Source: M3007 sp964539805 (lineage in GTDB: Bacteria; Bacteroidota; Bacteroidia; Chitinophagales; Saprospiraceae). From it: 12,078 bases of DNA. Numbering within the stretch: the stretch's first letter is position 1; each line of letters starts with the position of its first letter. The position numbers and the translations under genes are program-made. Shown piece after piece: positions 7,801 to 12,078 of the stretch. The notes beneath the pieces were generated by a model, which saw only the letters and a program-made list of their open reading frames with translations, was not told where the DNA came from and ran no database searches. The stretch lies in assembly GCA_964539805.1 (NCBI GenBank), contig CAZIKN010000155.1, positions 1 to 12,078 on the forward strand, read 5' to 3'.

Positions 7801-8271
7801 AAGGTTGGCGTTAGCGGCGAAGGTGAGGTCGCCGTTGAAGTTCACCTCGTCGCCGCCGGTACCGCCGTTGAGGGTCAGGCTGGGCAGGGTGGTATTGGCG
7901 AAGGTAGCCACATTGATGACATCGGTTCCACCTTTGGTGTTTACCTCAATGGAGGTGATGCCCGCGAGCGAGCGAGTGTAGGGCAGGTTGGGGAAGCCTA
8001 TCGCTGGCACACCGTCCACGCTGTATGTGCGGGTAGCATTGCTCACGTTGAACTTGATCATTCCCGCGCCGTCTTGAGTGATGTCCAGTGTATCGTCGTT
8101 ATTGCTTATGTCGGTGATGGTGAGCACGTTATCCGTTGTGGTGATGGAGTAGTTCTGTGCTTGCACTTTCGCGCTACATAAGGCAGACAAAGACAACAAA
8201 CTAAAAAAGATGCTCCTTAAAGAAGGAATTTTCGGCTGGAAGCCGCTGGCAGATGTCGTACTGCTTTTCAT
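1885..8271 (-). CDS. Giant secreted T9SS surface protein with beta-helix, Ig-like and HYR repeats
   Basis: 2128 residues. A signal peptide (hydrophobic core about 20-33, likely cut after VQA near residue 38) is followed by a Gly/Asn/Thr-rich region (about 40-705) of 40-50 residue repeats ('TGSG..TI.G.GG', 'N.GV'), likely a beta-helix. Next are two Ig-like units with 'FALTGG.P.GGTYSGPGVSNG.FNPA' (about 715-850), four 85-88 residue units starting 'PTAANAGP' (about 852-1197), an HYR-like unit, a choice-of-anchor/ASH-like unit ('FGQTTGASVQRTFTVQNTG', about 1284-1402), another HYR-like unit, and six HYR domains ('LP.ITCP', 'DNC', 'W.A.D', 'CSF.VTV', about 1494-1982). A linker and a type A T9SS sorting domain ('SLFPNPASD' to 'SKTLVLIKR') end it. 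It is predicted to pass through Sec, then T9SS, and to act as an adhesin or matrix protein. The ATG at 8271 is chosen because it gives the signal peptide; an upstream in-frame ATG at 8358 would translate the leader repeats. Short-repeat DNA is inserted in the linker and sorting domain. Confidence 0.9.
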   Translation of the reverse strand: MKSSTTSASGFQPKIPSLRSIFFSLLSLSALCSAKVQAQNYSITTTDNVLTITDISNNDDTLDITQDGAGMIKFNVSNATRTYSVDGVPAIGFPNLPYTRSLAGITSIEVNTKGGTDVINVATFANTTLPSLTLNGGTGGDEVNFNGDLTFAANANLDVDLQNDDVAPGEDVMTVADNANLILSGTGAATVKVSKNVQINAGGSIETANGNITVEANQQGTPTSGSFIGINVNGALLEATGTGSVTLIGQGGDASTNEQTGVQVVGGGAVRTGSGMINIGGQGGGSGSGNKNFGFRIHGVGSKITTSGGDVTVVGTAGNTSGNDNKGILVDVQTSFNIGGTGSLELTGVGGSGTIQNAGVEFLAMSSVMVADGNLIITGTGGGNATALTNRGVFIGTLIDVGGSGTMTITGIGGVGSGGDNQGILLETSVIGGSISNGVLQSASGEILIKGTEGEGANSEGVRLNSNNSTIKSNGAGNITLIADRMRFVGSASITTAGDVTVRQRTAGTAINLGGADASGTLGLTDAELDRITTGTLNIGDANTGDITVSADITRSASTVINLTCGGEVNLNASALNSAGGNINIDAVNGTNPSAIGTDVITGVSSTLDFAAGDKLNIAINGNTVDAQYRQFKVEGKVDITGVDLMFSGSYMPLECQEYIIINNDGTDGITGTFNGLSEGATIVNFRGSGLNATITYIGGTGNDVVINVPSTLANCPANRSAHISDPAFALTGGSPDGGTYSGPGVSNGMFNPATAGGGTHTITYSYTNMAGCTGTCTFTITVNATACPSGSTVCIGDAPFALTGGTPAGGTYSGPGVSNGNFNPAAAGAGMHTITYTNGSSCTFNITVKGLPTAANAGPDQTGTSTCNQTQVTLAGNMPTLGIGTWSIISGTGGNLSSPGSPTSTFSGNPGATYTLRWTVTNSPCAASTDDVVITFNQNPTAANAGPNQTDNATCGLTQVTLAANAPTVGTGAWSIVVGTGGSFGNASSSTSTFSGNAGATYTLRWTVMKAPCAASTDEMTVTFNQNPTAAAAGDNATVCGQSTNLAGNMSSIGTGAWSLVGGPGTANFGTATSPTSSVSVSATGVYTFRWTVTNAPCAASTDDVVITFTANPTAANAGPNQTDNATCGLTQVTLAANAPTVGTGAWSIVGGTGGSLGNASSPTSTFSGNAGATYTLRWTVTNAPCAASTDDMVVSFNQNPTFSACPPGVTVSTSSGCSATATYTATTANTTPTSSVTYTFSGATSGSGSGTGSGSAFNLGTTTVNLTATNSCGTSSCFFLVIVQAPEANVQGNGMTIPDGDNTPGISDHTDFGQTTGASVQRTFTVQNTGAVALPVSGITLGGANPGQFSLGPLTPPGPIAPNGSATFTVTYAPTSAAIHNATLTLANGDCDESTYDFAIRGELTCTAPAFTACPSTQISLNTAPNTCSAIGTYTVSASGLPAPALTYAFTGATTGSGNGTGSGSSFNKGITTVTVTATNPCGAPVCSFSITVADNQLPTITCPGNSTVNATTGQCAAVVNYSVSGSDNCSGWSLSRTSGLASGSLFPVGTTTVSWKNTDGAGNSTTCSFSVTVNDTQLPGITCPANITANAATGSCAATVNYATPTVSDNCAGVSAMHVSGGTSGSSFNKGVNTVQWKATDAANNTRTCSFSITVNDNQLPSITCPANLTANTGANTCAATVTFNNATATDNCTPPPTVAQTGGAASGSSFPKGLHTITFKATDGAGLTKTCTFRITVVDNVLPTITCPGNIVKNTDDNLCSAITSYTVTGADNCTSVSVSRVSGLTSGSAFPRGVNTVTWRATDLAGNVTLCSFTVTVNDAQGPTITCPQNINVNTTTGQCNRVVNYTTPTYSDNCTGGSISLFSGLASGSVFPTGSSTVIWRAFDNSANSNTCSFMVTVTDNELPVITCPPAASVSGSGSPCGYPANQLSTPSATDNCAVTSLASDAPATLPAGATTITWIAGDATGNQKTCAYVVTVNCGTAGMLNDEIRMMNDAERESASFLTVPSGQALITHNSSLITHHLSLFPNPASDIVVVTLSNQPINSGSNQQPSASNQQINNTSNQQIFIHDALGREVWRKTVAHDVEQLTLDLVAQGLKDGTYQVSWKTTNGLISKTLVLIKR
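2059..2143. repeat. Octamer array inside the T9SS sorting domain loop
   Basis: The plus strand reads as 8-bp units around TTGTTGAT/TTGATTTG: CTGTTGAT at 2059, TTGTTGAT at 2075 and 2083, TTGTTGAT at 2104, CTGTTGAT at 2120 and TGGTTGAT at 2128, with degenerate octamers between them and one 5-bp break at 2099-2103. In the reading frame (minus strand) three units make 8 codons, giving the Asn/Gln/Ser-rich peptide 'NQPINSGSNQQ...NQQINNTSNQQ'. It lies between the 'IVVVTLSNQ' strand and the 'IFIHDALGREVW' strand, where sorting domains normally have a short turn. Confidence 0.8.
2181..2305. repeat. Heptamer array, direct then inverted, before the FPNPASD box
   Basis: Six uninterrupted 7-bp units (2181-2222; ATGATAA, ATGATGA, GTTATGA, GTGATGA, GTTATGA, GTGATGA) are followed by a 48-bp spacer and then five uninterrupted inverted units (2271-2305; CATCATT twice, CTTATCT, CATCATT, CAGCATT). 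The spacer holds a 7-bp hairpin (TCCTGAC/GTCAGGA, 2230-2249). The array is translated on the minus strand as the linker 'MLNDEIRMMNDAE...ITHNSSLITHHLS' just before 'LFPNPASD'. Because 21 bp equals seven codons, blocks of three units keep the frame. Confidence 0.85.
2325..3790. repeat. Coding tandem repeats: six HYR domains
   Basis: Six successive units of about 80-83 codons in the giant gene, each opening with 'LP(T/G/S/V)ITCP' or a close variant, with 'DNC' in the middle and 'CSF.VTV.D' at the end. At DNA level they share wording on the plus strand such as 'gtgatg.t(c)ggcag' and 'gagccgctgg' at roughly 240-bp intervals, but are clearly diverged. HYR domains are extracellular Ig-like modules associated with adhesion. 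Confidence 0.8.
4680..5715. repeat. Tandem Ig-like coding repeats with a 519-bp higher-order period
   Basis: Four units encoding 'PTAANAGPxQT...TWSI...STFSGN.GATYTLRWTV...PCAASTDD'. Unit lengths alternate 264, 255 and 264 bp, measured between the shared 'cagggcg' words at 4712, 4976, 5231 and 5495. The stretch from 4741 to about 4980 is close to identical to 5260-5499 (about 18 differences in 240 bp by eye), while the neighbouring units differ more. This points to a recent duplication or gene conversion between alternate units. Confidence 0.8.
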
Positions 8272-8303
8272 GATAAAAACTGATTTGTGGTGAGGGCTGA
8301 TGC

Positions 8304-8408
8304 GGTTGATGAAGATTGATTCGGTTGACAAGGGTTGATTCGGTTGATCGTGCATCAACCTTCATCAACCTCATCAACTCACACAACCCTTATCAACCCG
8401 CATCAACC
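8304..8408. repeat. Direct-then-inverted GGTTGAT array in the leader of the giant gene
   Basis: Five GGTTGAT-like units (8304, 8314, 8323, 8333, 8342) are followed, after CGTGC, by six inverted ATCAACC-like units (8354, 8364, 8373, 8382, 8392, 8402). All start-to-start distances within an arm are 9 or 10 bp. The centre, 8342-8360, is a perfect 7-bp palindrome around CGTGC, and the arms can pair into a long imperfect hairpin. The array lies 33-137 bp upstream of the giant gene's ATG. Confidence 0.8.
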
Positions 8409-8424
8409 AAATAAATGAGCCATC

Positions 8425-8556
8425 AGGAAAATCTGCCGGCCTGGCGGTGTGCCCACGGAGTGGGGCGGGATTCGCTGACCAGGGCGGAGAACCGCCCCGG
8501 CCAGCCATGAAAAGGGGGTACGAATCCCGCCCTTCCCCCTGTGCCGGCTTTTTCCT
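8425..8556. repeat. GC-rich nested palindromic element
   Basis: Three nested inverted repeats share one centre. Outer: AGGAAAA...GCCGGC (8425-8440) against GCCGGCTTTTTCCT (8543-8556). Middle: a perfect 12-bp pair GGGCGGGATTCG (8463-8474) and CGAATCCCGCCC (8521-8532). Inner: GGGCGG-AGAA-CCGCCC (8482-8497), extendable to 8475-8504 with two mismatches. A side hairpin (GCCCAC/GTGGGGC, 8451-8466) is also possible. It carries no convincing gene. It could be a REP/MITE-like mobile palindrome or a structured leader RNA of the giant gene; I do not recognise the family. Confidence 0.65.
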
Positions 8557-8610
8557 GTGCATCAATGGCACCAAAGATCATCGCCCTGCACTGTGCCTTG
8601 TAGCGTTTTT

Positions 8611-8661
8611 TTAACGAACATCATCATTTACTTAACGAAGGACTGTTTTGGGATAACGAAA
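8611..8661. promoter_or_regulatory. Three 21-bp spaced direct repeats, candidate LytTR operator
   Basis: TTAACGAAC (8611-8619), TTAACGAAG (8632-8640) and ATAACGAAA (8653-8661) share the core TAACGAA and are each separated by exactly 12 bp, a 21-bp period (two helical turns). LytTR regulators typically bind pairs of 9-bp direct repeats 12-13 bp apart. The complement, TTCGTTA.., fits much of the published LytTR consensus with its central GTT, though not every position. The last site ends 21 bp before the -7 box of the kinase/LytTR gene pair. Confidence 0.65.
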
Positions 8662-8682
8662 AAAAAGCACACCCCAAATGCG

Positions 8683-8690
8683 TACCTTTG
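8683..8690 (+). promoter_or_regulatory. Bacteroidota -7 box of the kinase/regulator operon
   Basis: TACCTTTG fits TAnnTTTG exactly and lies 39 bp before the ATG at 8730, giving a leader of about 33 nt. There is no TTG-type -33 box at the usual distance (the nearest TTTG is at 8647-8650, too far), which fits a promoter that needs an activator bound at the three upstream repeats. Confidence 0.6.
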
Positions 8691-8729
8691 CAGTGGAAAG
8701 ATGTAGAACATCAATATGCCATAAGTATA

Positions 8730-10907
8730 ATGTATTTGTTAAACAAAACGATACGCCTGATCGCCTTGTGCTGCCTTTTGCCCATGCTGCTGACCGCCAC
8801 CAATGTGGACAGTTTGCAGCGTGTGCTGGTGCAACAGAGGGGTGTCGCGAGGATGCCAACCCTGCTTTGCCTGTGCGATGTCGCAGTTCGTCCTACTTTG
8901 GATAGCCAGCAGGTGCTGGAATATGCCCACGAATTGATTGCCTTGGCCGCCCAACGCCGCGACACCGCCGCCTGGGTGGAGGCTTACATCTGCGCCGCCA
9001 CTAAACAACAAGGGGGGAAACAGGGCGCATCCGCCGAGATATGGCTCGGGCCGGCCCGCCAATTGGCCGCCCACCGGCCCGACCTGTTGGCAAGGGTGCA
9101 CTTTTGGGAAAGCGAGTTTTTTAGTTATGCGGGAGAGTTGGACTCGGCACTTGCCTATTCGGGTCGAAGCATGAACCTGCTGGCGCAAAGGGGGATGCCG
9201 CAGGAATATCGCATCAGGAGCGCGAGCCAGGTCATGTTCATCCAAAGCGAACGCAACGAGAAGCGCGTGGTGGACTCGCTGGCCCGGTTGGTGCTGGTTT
9301 GGAGCGAAACGCCCGGCGATTCTGCGGAAGCCTTTCGCGGTATTGCCGCCGCAGCAGAGAATTTGGGGCATAGCGACGATGCTTTGTCTGCTTATTTGCG
9401 GGCGTACCAGATTGAAAAACGGCTAAACAACACCTTTTTGGCCTCATACAACCTGCGCCAAGTCGCCAATATCCTGCGCAACCAAAAACAATACGCGCGG
9501 GCCATTCAATACTACGAAGAATCCATCAAGTTGCTTCAAGGCAACCAAAATACCAGCAGCGTGGCGAGCACTTACCATTCTTTGGCTTTTCTGTACAAAC
9601 AAACGGGACAATTGGAGATGGCCCTTCGATATGGGAACATGGCATTGAACTTAAAACAAAAGGGCGGTCGAATCAAAAAACAGGTGACAAGCGCCATGCT
9701 CGTCGCAGAACTATACCATATCATGGGCCAACCCTCCGCCTGTTTGAACTTATGTCGTCAATACCTGCCCTGGGCGGACCAATTGCGCTACGATATAGCC
9801 ATCAGCAAAATGGCTTTTTTTGCCGCTATGTCGGCCCACCGGCTCGGGGCCAAAAAAGAGGCCTTGTTGTTTTTGAAAAAAGGCGACGCTGCTACCGGTC
9901 GGGTGGCCACGATCGAAGTGATGCACACTGCATACCAATCGGCCACCGAGGCCTATGCACAATTGGGTTTGTTCCAACAAGCATACCAATACCAAAGAAA
10001 ATTCCAACAGGCAAAGGATTCTATCTTCAGTATGGAAAAGAGCAGGGCCATCGCTGAGACAGAGGCCCGATACGAAGCTGAAAAAAAGGAGCAGCGCATC
10101 GCCGCCCTTGCCAAAGAAAACCGAATCAAGGCGACCCAGCAATATGCCTTGGTGGGTGGCCTGGCCTTGCTGACGGCTCTCGCCATTGTGCTTTGGTTCA
10201 ATGCCCGCGCCCGAAAACGCCACAACAAGGTGCTGACCCAAACCAACGAAGCACTCTCCCGCAAAAACGAGGAAGTGGAAACCCTGCTCCGCGAGATCCA
10301 CCACCGCGTCAAAAACAACCTGCAGATCGTCTCCAGTCTGCTCAGGATGCAGGCGCGCAAAATTCAGGATACCCAGGCCTTAGAGGCCATCAGTGCCAGT
10401 CAGGCCCGCGTGCGCTCCATGGCCCTGCTGCACCAACGCCTATACCAAGGGGATGCCCTAAAAAACATTCCCATGGGCCCTTACCTGACCGATCTCGCCA
10501 CCGGCCTGTTGGATGTTTACCAATCAGAAGAAAAACAGATCGCGCTGAACCTAACGGTGGACGACGTCTCCTTGGATATTGATACGGCCATCCCCCTGGG
10601 CCTGATCGCCAACGAACTCCTCACCAATGCCCTCAAACACGCTTTTCCACAGGGACAGCCGGGCAAGATGGAAGTTTCCCTCACCCGGCATCACAATGGC
10701 TTTCAATTCGAAGTAAGCGACAATGGCATCGGATTTCCCATAAACCAAGGCAAGCCGGGTGCCTCTAATATCGGTTTTGGCTTGGACTTAGTGGAAACCC
10801 TCGCCGAAAAACTGAACGGTAAAATCACTTATCAAAATGGTCAGGGGAGCCGCATTGCCCTGATCGTTCAAAATACTCCCATATCCCAACCTCAAGATCA
10901 TGGTTAA
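8730..10907 (+). CDS. TPR sensor histidine kinase, HisKA_2 type
   Basis: 725 residues. It has an N-terminal signal peptide (about 1-24, 'TIRLIALCCLLPMLLTATN'), an extracytoplasmic all-helical region with several TPR-like repeats (clearest around 235-345, 'YARAIQYYEESIKLL', 'YHSLAFLYKQTGQLEMALRYGNMAL'), a charged coiled coil (about 435-470), one membrane helix (about 473-492) and a second short coiled coil. The HisKA_2 H-box 'REIHHRVKNNLQIVSSLLRMQ' starts near 521, with the phospho-accepting His among H524/H525 (the second aligns with the HWE-type 'HRxKN'). The ATPase domain follows, with the N box 'ANELLTNALKHAF' (about 627-639), the G1 box 'DNGIGF' (about 664) and the G2 box 'GFGLDLVETLAEKL'. 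All catalytic motifs are present. The ATG at 8730 is chosen over a TTG at 8688, which lies inside the -7 box. It should phosphorylate the overlapping LytTR regulator. Confidence 0.9.
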   Translation: MYLLNKTIRLIALCCLLPMLLTATNVDSLQRVLVQQRGVARMPTLLCLCDVAVRPTLDSQQVLEYAHELIALAAQRRDTAAWVEAYICAATKQQGGKQGASAEIWLGPARQLAAHRPDLLARVHFWESEFFSYAGELDSALAYSGRSMNLLAQRGMPQEYRIRSASQVMFIQSERNEKRVVDSLARLVLVWSETPGDSAEAFRGIAAAAENLGHSDDALSAYLRAYQIEKRLNNTFLASYNLRQVANILRNQKQYARAIQYYEESIKLLQGNQNTSSVASTYHSLAFLYKQTGQLEMALRYGNMALNLKQKGGRIKKQVTSAMLVAELYHIMGQPSACLNLCRQYLPWADQLRYDIAISKMAFFAAMSAHRLGAKKEALLFLKKGDAATGRVATIEVMHTAYQSATEAYAQLGLFQQAYQYQRKFQQAKDSIFSMEKSRAIAETEARYEAEKKEQRIAALAKENRIKATQQYALVGGLALLTALAIVLWFNARARKRHNKVLTQTNEALSRKNEEVETLLREIHHRVKNNLQIVSSLLRMQARKIQDTQALEAISASQARVRSMALLHQRLYQGDALKNIPMGPYLTDLATGLLDVYQSEEKQIALNLTVDDVSLDIDTAIPLGLIANELLTNALKHAFPQGQPGKMEVSLTRHHNGFQFEVSDNGIGFPINQGKPGASNIGFGLDLVETLAEKLNGKITYQNGQGSRIALIVQNTPISQPQDHG

Positions 10908-11649
10908 ATTGCTCATCGTCGAAGATGAACCCATTATCGCCAAAGACCTTTCCTACCTGCTACAGGACCTTGGTTACGTTGTCACTGGTATTTGCCGCCG
11001 TCACCAAGAGGCACTGCAATCGCTACAAACCCAAGTGCCCGACCTTGTGCTGTGCGATATCCAATTAGAAGGCGACGATTGGGACGGCATCCGCTTGGCT
11101 GAAGAAATACGCCGCCTGTACAACATGCCCATCATCTTCCTCACCGCCATGAACGACCCTGCCACCATAGCCAGGGCTGCAAACGTGGCACCGGAAGCCT
11201 ACCTGACCAAACCATTCGAGGAAAAACAGTTAAGCGCCGCCATAGCATTGGCCCTCGCCAAATTCGAACAAAAACAAAGTTCTCCTGACTCGCACATGCT
11301 GTCAGAAGAACTTATTGCCGAGATACCGCCGTTCATCGCCGGGGCTCTTTTTGTAAAAGACAAAAAACGTATCATAAAAATACGCGCAGAGGACATCCTG
11401 TGGATCAAGGCAGAAGGGGTATATTCCCACTTAGCCACAACCCAACGCCAATTTATGCTTAGTGCAAACATCGGTACCATCGAAGAAAAACTCAAAAACT
11501 ATCCCTTTATCCGAGTCCACCGCTCATATTTGGTCAATTTCATCCATTTGGAGGCCATCGAGGAAGATGTATTGACCATAGGCTCACATTCCATCCCCAT
11601 CGGCAAAAGTTATCGGGAAGAGTTTTACCAGCGATTGCAACAACTGTAA
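10900..11649 (+). CDS. LytTR-family response regulator
   Basis: 249 residues. The receiver domain (about 1-120) has the acidic pocket E8/D9, the phospho-acceptor D53 in 'LVLCDIQ', T82 in 'IIFLTAMND' and K104 in 'YLTKPF', so it is complete. A linker of about 25 residues leads to a LytTR DNA-binding domain (about 148-247: 'LFVKDKKRIIKIRAEDILWIKAEG', 'FIRVHRSYLVNF', 'IPIGKSYRE'). The ATG lies inside the last codons of the kinase gene (8-bp overlap), so the two proteins are made together. Regulators of this family bind paired 9-bp direct repeats about 21 bp apart; repeats of that geometry lie upstream of this operon at 8611-8661. Likely targets are its own operon and perhaps the flanking surface-protein genes, which is inference. 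Confidence 0.92.
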   Translation: MVKLLIVEDEPIIAKDLSYLLQDLGYVVTGICRRHQEALQSLQTQVPDLVLCDIQLEGDDWDGIRLAEEIRRLYNMPIIFLTAMNDPATIARAANVAPEAYLTKPFEEKQLSAAIALALAKFEQKQSSPDSHMLSEELIAEIPPFIAGALFVKDKKRIIKIRAEDILWIKAEGVYSHLATTQRQFMLSANIGTIEEKLKNYPFIRVHRSYLVNFIHLEAIEEDVLTIGSHSIPIGKSYREEFYQRLQQL

Positions 11650-11650
11650 A

Positions 11651-11695
11651 AAATGCGTAGAGCACACCCAAAATACAGGCATGCTCTACGCATTT
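11651..11695. terminator. Bidirectional terminator between convergent genes
   Basis: A perfect 14-bp inverted repeat, AAATGCGTAGAGCA (11651-11664) and TGCTCTACGCATTT (11682-11695), with a 17-nt loop. Read on the minus strand the stem ends in a run of six Ts, so it terminates the T9SS cargo gene well. On the plus strand the T-run is only three, so it is weaker there. It starts right after the stop codon of the LytTR gene. Confidence 0.8.
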
Positions 11696-11699
11696 ATCA

Positions 11700-12078
11700 T
11701 CACCTTGTCACTAAAAGCCGCTTCGTCACCCAGCCTGTCCGGCTCTCCAACCGAACGCAATACAATCCTGGCATCCAGTTGGAGACGTCCACGCGCTCTG
11801 TTTGAAGCCCAGAGATATTCTTGCTTTCGAAAACGATATAGCCCTGTGCATCAAAGATGCTGAGCTGTTGAGTTGCCGATTCATTGATCTGTTGATTAGA
11901 AATCGTGATGACCACCATGTCACTCGCTGGATTTGGAAACAAAGTAAGGGATGAAGGATGAGAGATGAGGGATGAAGGATTAAGAGACGTGCGCGCTTCA
12001 TACTTCATCCCTCTTACTTCATACCTCTCTTCATCCCTCATACTTCCTACTTCATCCTTCGCACCTGCGCTGGCTCCG
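11700..12078 (-). CDS. T9SS cargo protein, C-terminal part only (cut by window edge)
   Basis: The frame is open from the window edge (first full codon at 12077-12075, 'GASAGAKDEVGS') to a TGA at 11700-11702, 126 codons. An internal ATG at 12041 is not a real start, because the open frame continues upstream and the conserved part is only a C-terminal domain. The last 78 residues form a type A T9SS sorting domain: 'LFPNPASDMVVITISNQ', 'LSIFDAQGYIVFE', 'VDVSNWMPGLYCVRL', 'TKRLLVTR'. The sequence before it ('NPSSLISHPSSLTL' and upstream) is encoded by a heptamer repeat array. What the rest of the protein does cannot be seen. The sorting domain implies Sec-dependent export and delivery through T9SS to the surface or medium. 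Its FPNPASD region resembles the giant gene's at both protein and DNA level. Confidence 0.85.
   Translation of the reverse strand, partial: GASAGAKDEVGSMRDEERYEVRGMKYEARTSLNPSSLISHPSSLTLFPNPASDMVVITISNQQINESATQQLSIFDAQGYIVFESKNISGLQTERVDVSNWMPGLYCVRLESRTGWVTKRLLVTR
11865..11896. repeat. Degenerate octamer array in the second sorting domain loop
   Basis: Four 8-bp units, CTGTTGAG, TTGCCGAT, TCATTGAT and CTGTTGAT, encode 'NQQINESATQQLS' on the minus strand. This is the same loop, after the 'VV..(L/I)SNQ' strand, that holds the larger octamer array in the giant gene. Here it is shorter and more degenerate. Confidence 0.55.
11949..12057. repeat. Heptamer array, direct then inverted, before the second FPNPASD box
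   Basis: Five uninterrupted 7-bp units (11949-11983: GGATGAA, GGATGAG, AGATGAG, GGATGAA, GGATTAA), a 13-bp spacer (11984-11996), four inverted units (11997-12024: TTCATAC, TTCATCC, CTCTTAC, TTCATAC), a 5-bp break and four more (12030-12057: TTCATCC, CTCATAC, TTCCTAC, TTCATCC). The coding strand translates the first arm as the 7-residue period 'NPSSLISHPSSLTL'. The layout and position match the array at 2181-2305 in the giant gene, though the unit sequence differs. Confidence 0.85.

Noticed and set aside
8272..8358. N-terminal extension of the giant gene to an ATG at 8358
   Set aside because: The extra residues are translated repeat-array DNA and would place the signal peptide about 29 residues inside the chain.
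8304..8408. Possible CRISPR array
   Set aside because: The units are only 7 bp, spaced 9-10 bp, and turn over to inverted orientation halfway; there are no spacers of CRISPR length and no cas genes.
8374..8574. A 66-codon frame on the minus strand in the intergenic region
   Set aside because: It is made of the palindromic element and repeat array, with no similarity or start signal; an accidental frame.
8688..8729. TTG start for the histidine kinase
   Set aside because: The TTG is part of the TACCTTTG -7 box, so it would not be in the transcript; the ATG at 8730 opens directly into a signal peptide.
9750..10304. A 184-codon frame antisense to the histidine kinase
   Set aside because: It lies within well-conserved kinase coding sequence and has no recognisable domain.
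11700..12041. A complete small gene of 113 codons starting at 12041
   Set aside because: The frame is open through the window edge, and the domain found is a C-terminal sorting signal that only makes sense at the end of a larger exported protein.

Overview
The window looks like a chromosomal piece of a Bacteroidota bacterium, most likely from the Saprospiraceae or a near relative. Three things point there. Two C-terminal sorting domains of the type IX secretion system (T9SS, 'FPNPASD' box) are present. The promoters that can be recognised carry the Bacteroidota -7 box TAnnTTTG. Large mosaic surface proteins built from HYR and Ig-like repeats are typical of this group. The assignment to a family is inference.

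Layout. (1) Positions 1-1804, minus strand: a tight operon of an S-adenosylmethionine decarboxylase (speH), a zinc-ribbon/DUF4178 membrane protein and the start of a small membrane protein cut by the window edge. It has its own -7 box, directly downstream of a strong terminator. (2) 1822-8271, minus strand: one giant secreted protein of 2128 residues (signal peptide, beta-helix-like repeats, Ig-like and HYR repeats, T9SS sorting domain) followed by that terminator. (3) 8272-8729: a 458-bp divergent intergenic region with an 11-copy direct-then-inverted short-repeat array, a GC-rich palindromic element, three 9-bp repeats spaced exactly 21 bp, and a -7 box. (4) 8730-11649, plus strand: a TPR sensor histidine kinase and a LytTR response regulator with overlapping reading frames. 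(5) 11651-12078: a perfect 14-bp inverted repeat acting as terminator between convergent genes, then the 3' end of a second T9SS cargo gene on the minus strand, running off the window.

How the parts may work together. The kinase/regulator pair lies between two T9SS cargo genes. The 21-bp spaced repeats upstream of its promoter have the geometry of LytTR binding sites, so autoregulation, possibly with control of the divergent giant surface protein, is the simplest reading. The speH operon is separate and probably concerns polyamine production linked to a membrane process.

The most unusual signal is a set of short-repeat arrays. In both T9SS cargo genes a 7-bp array (forward copies, spacer, inverted copies) sits just before the FPNPASD box and an 8-bp array sits in the same loop of the sorting domain. 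A related direct-then-inverted array with the same TTGAT core lies in the leader of the giant gene. No tRNA, rRNA, CRISPR array, transposase or phage gene was seen.
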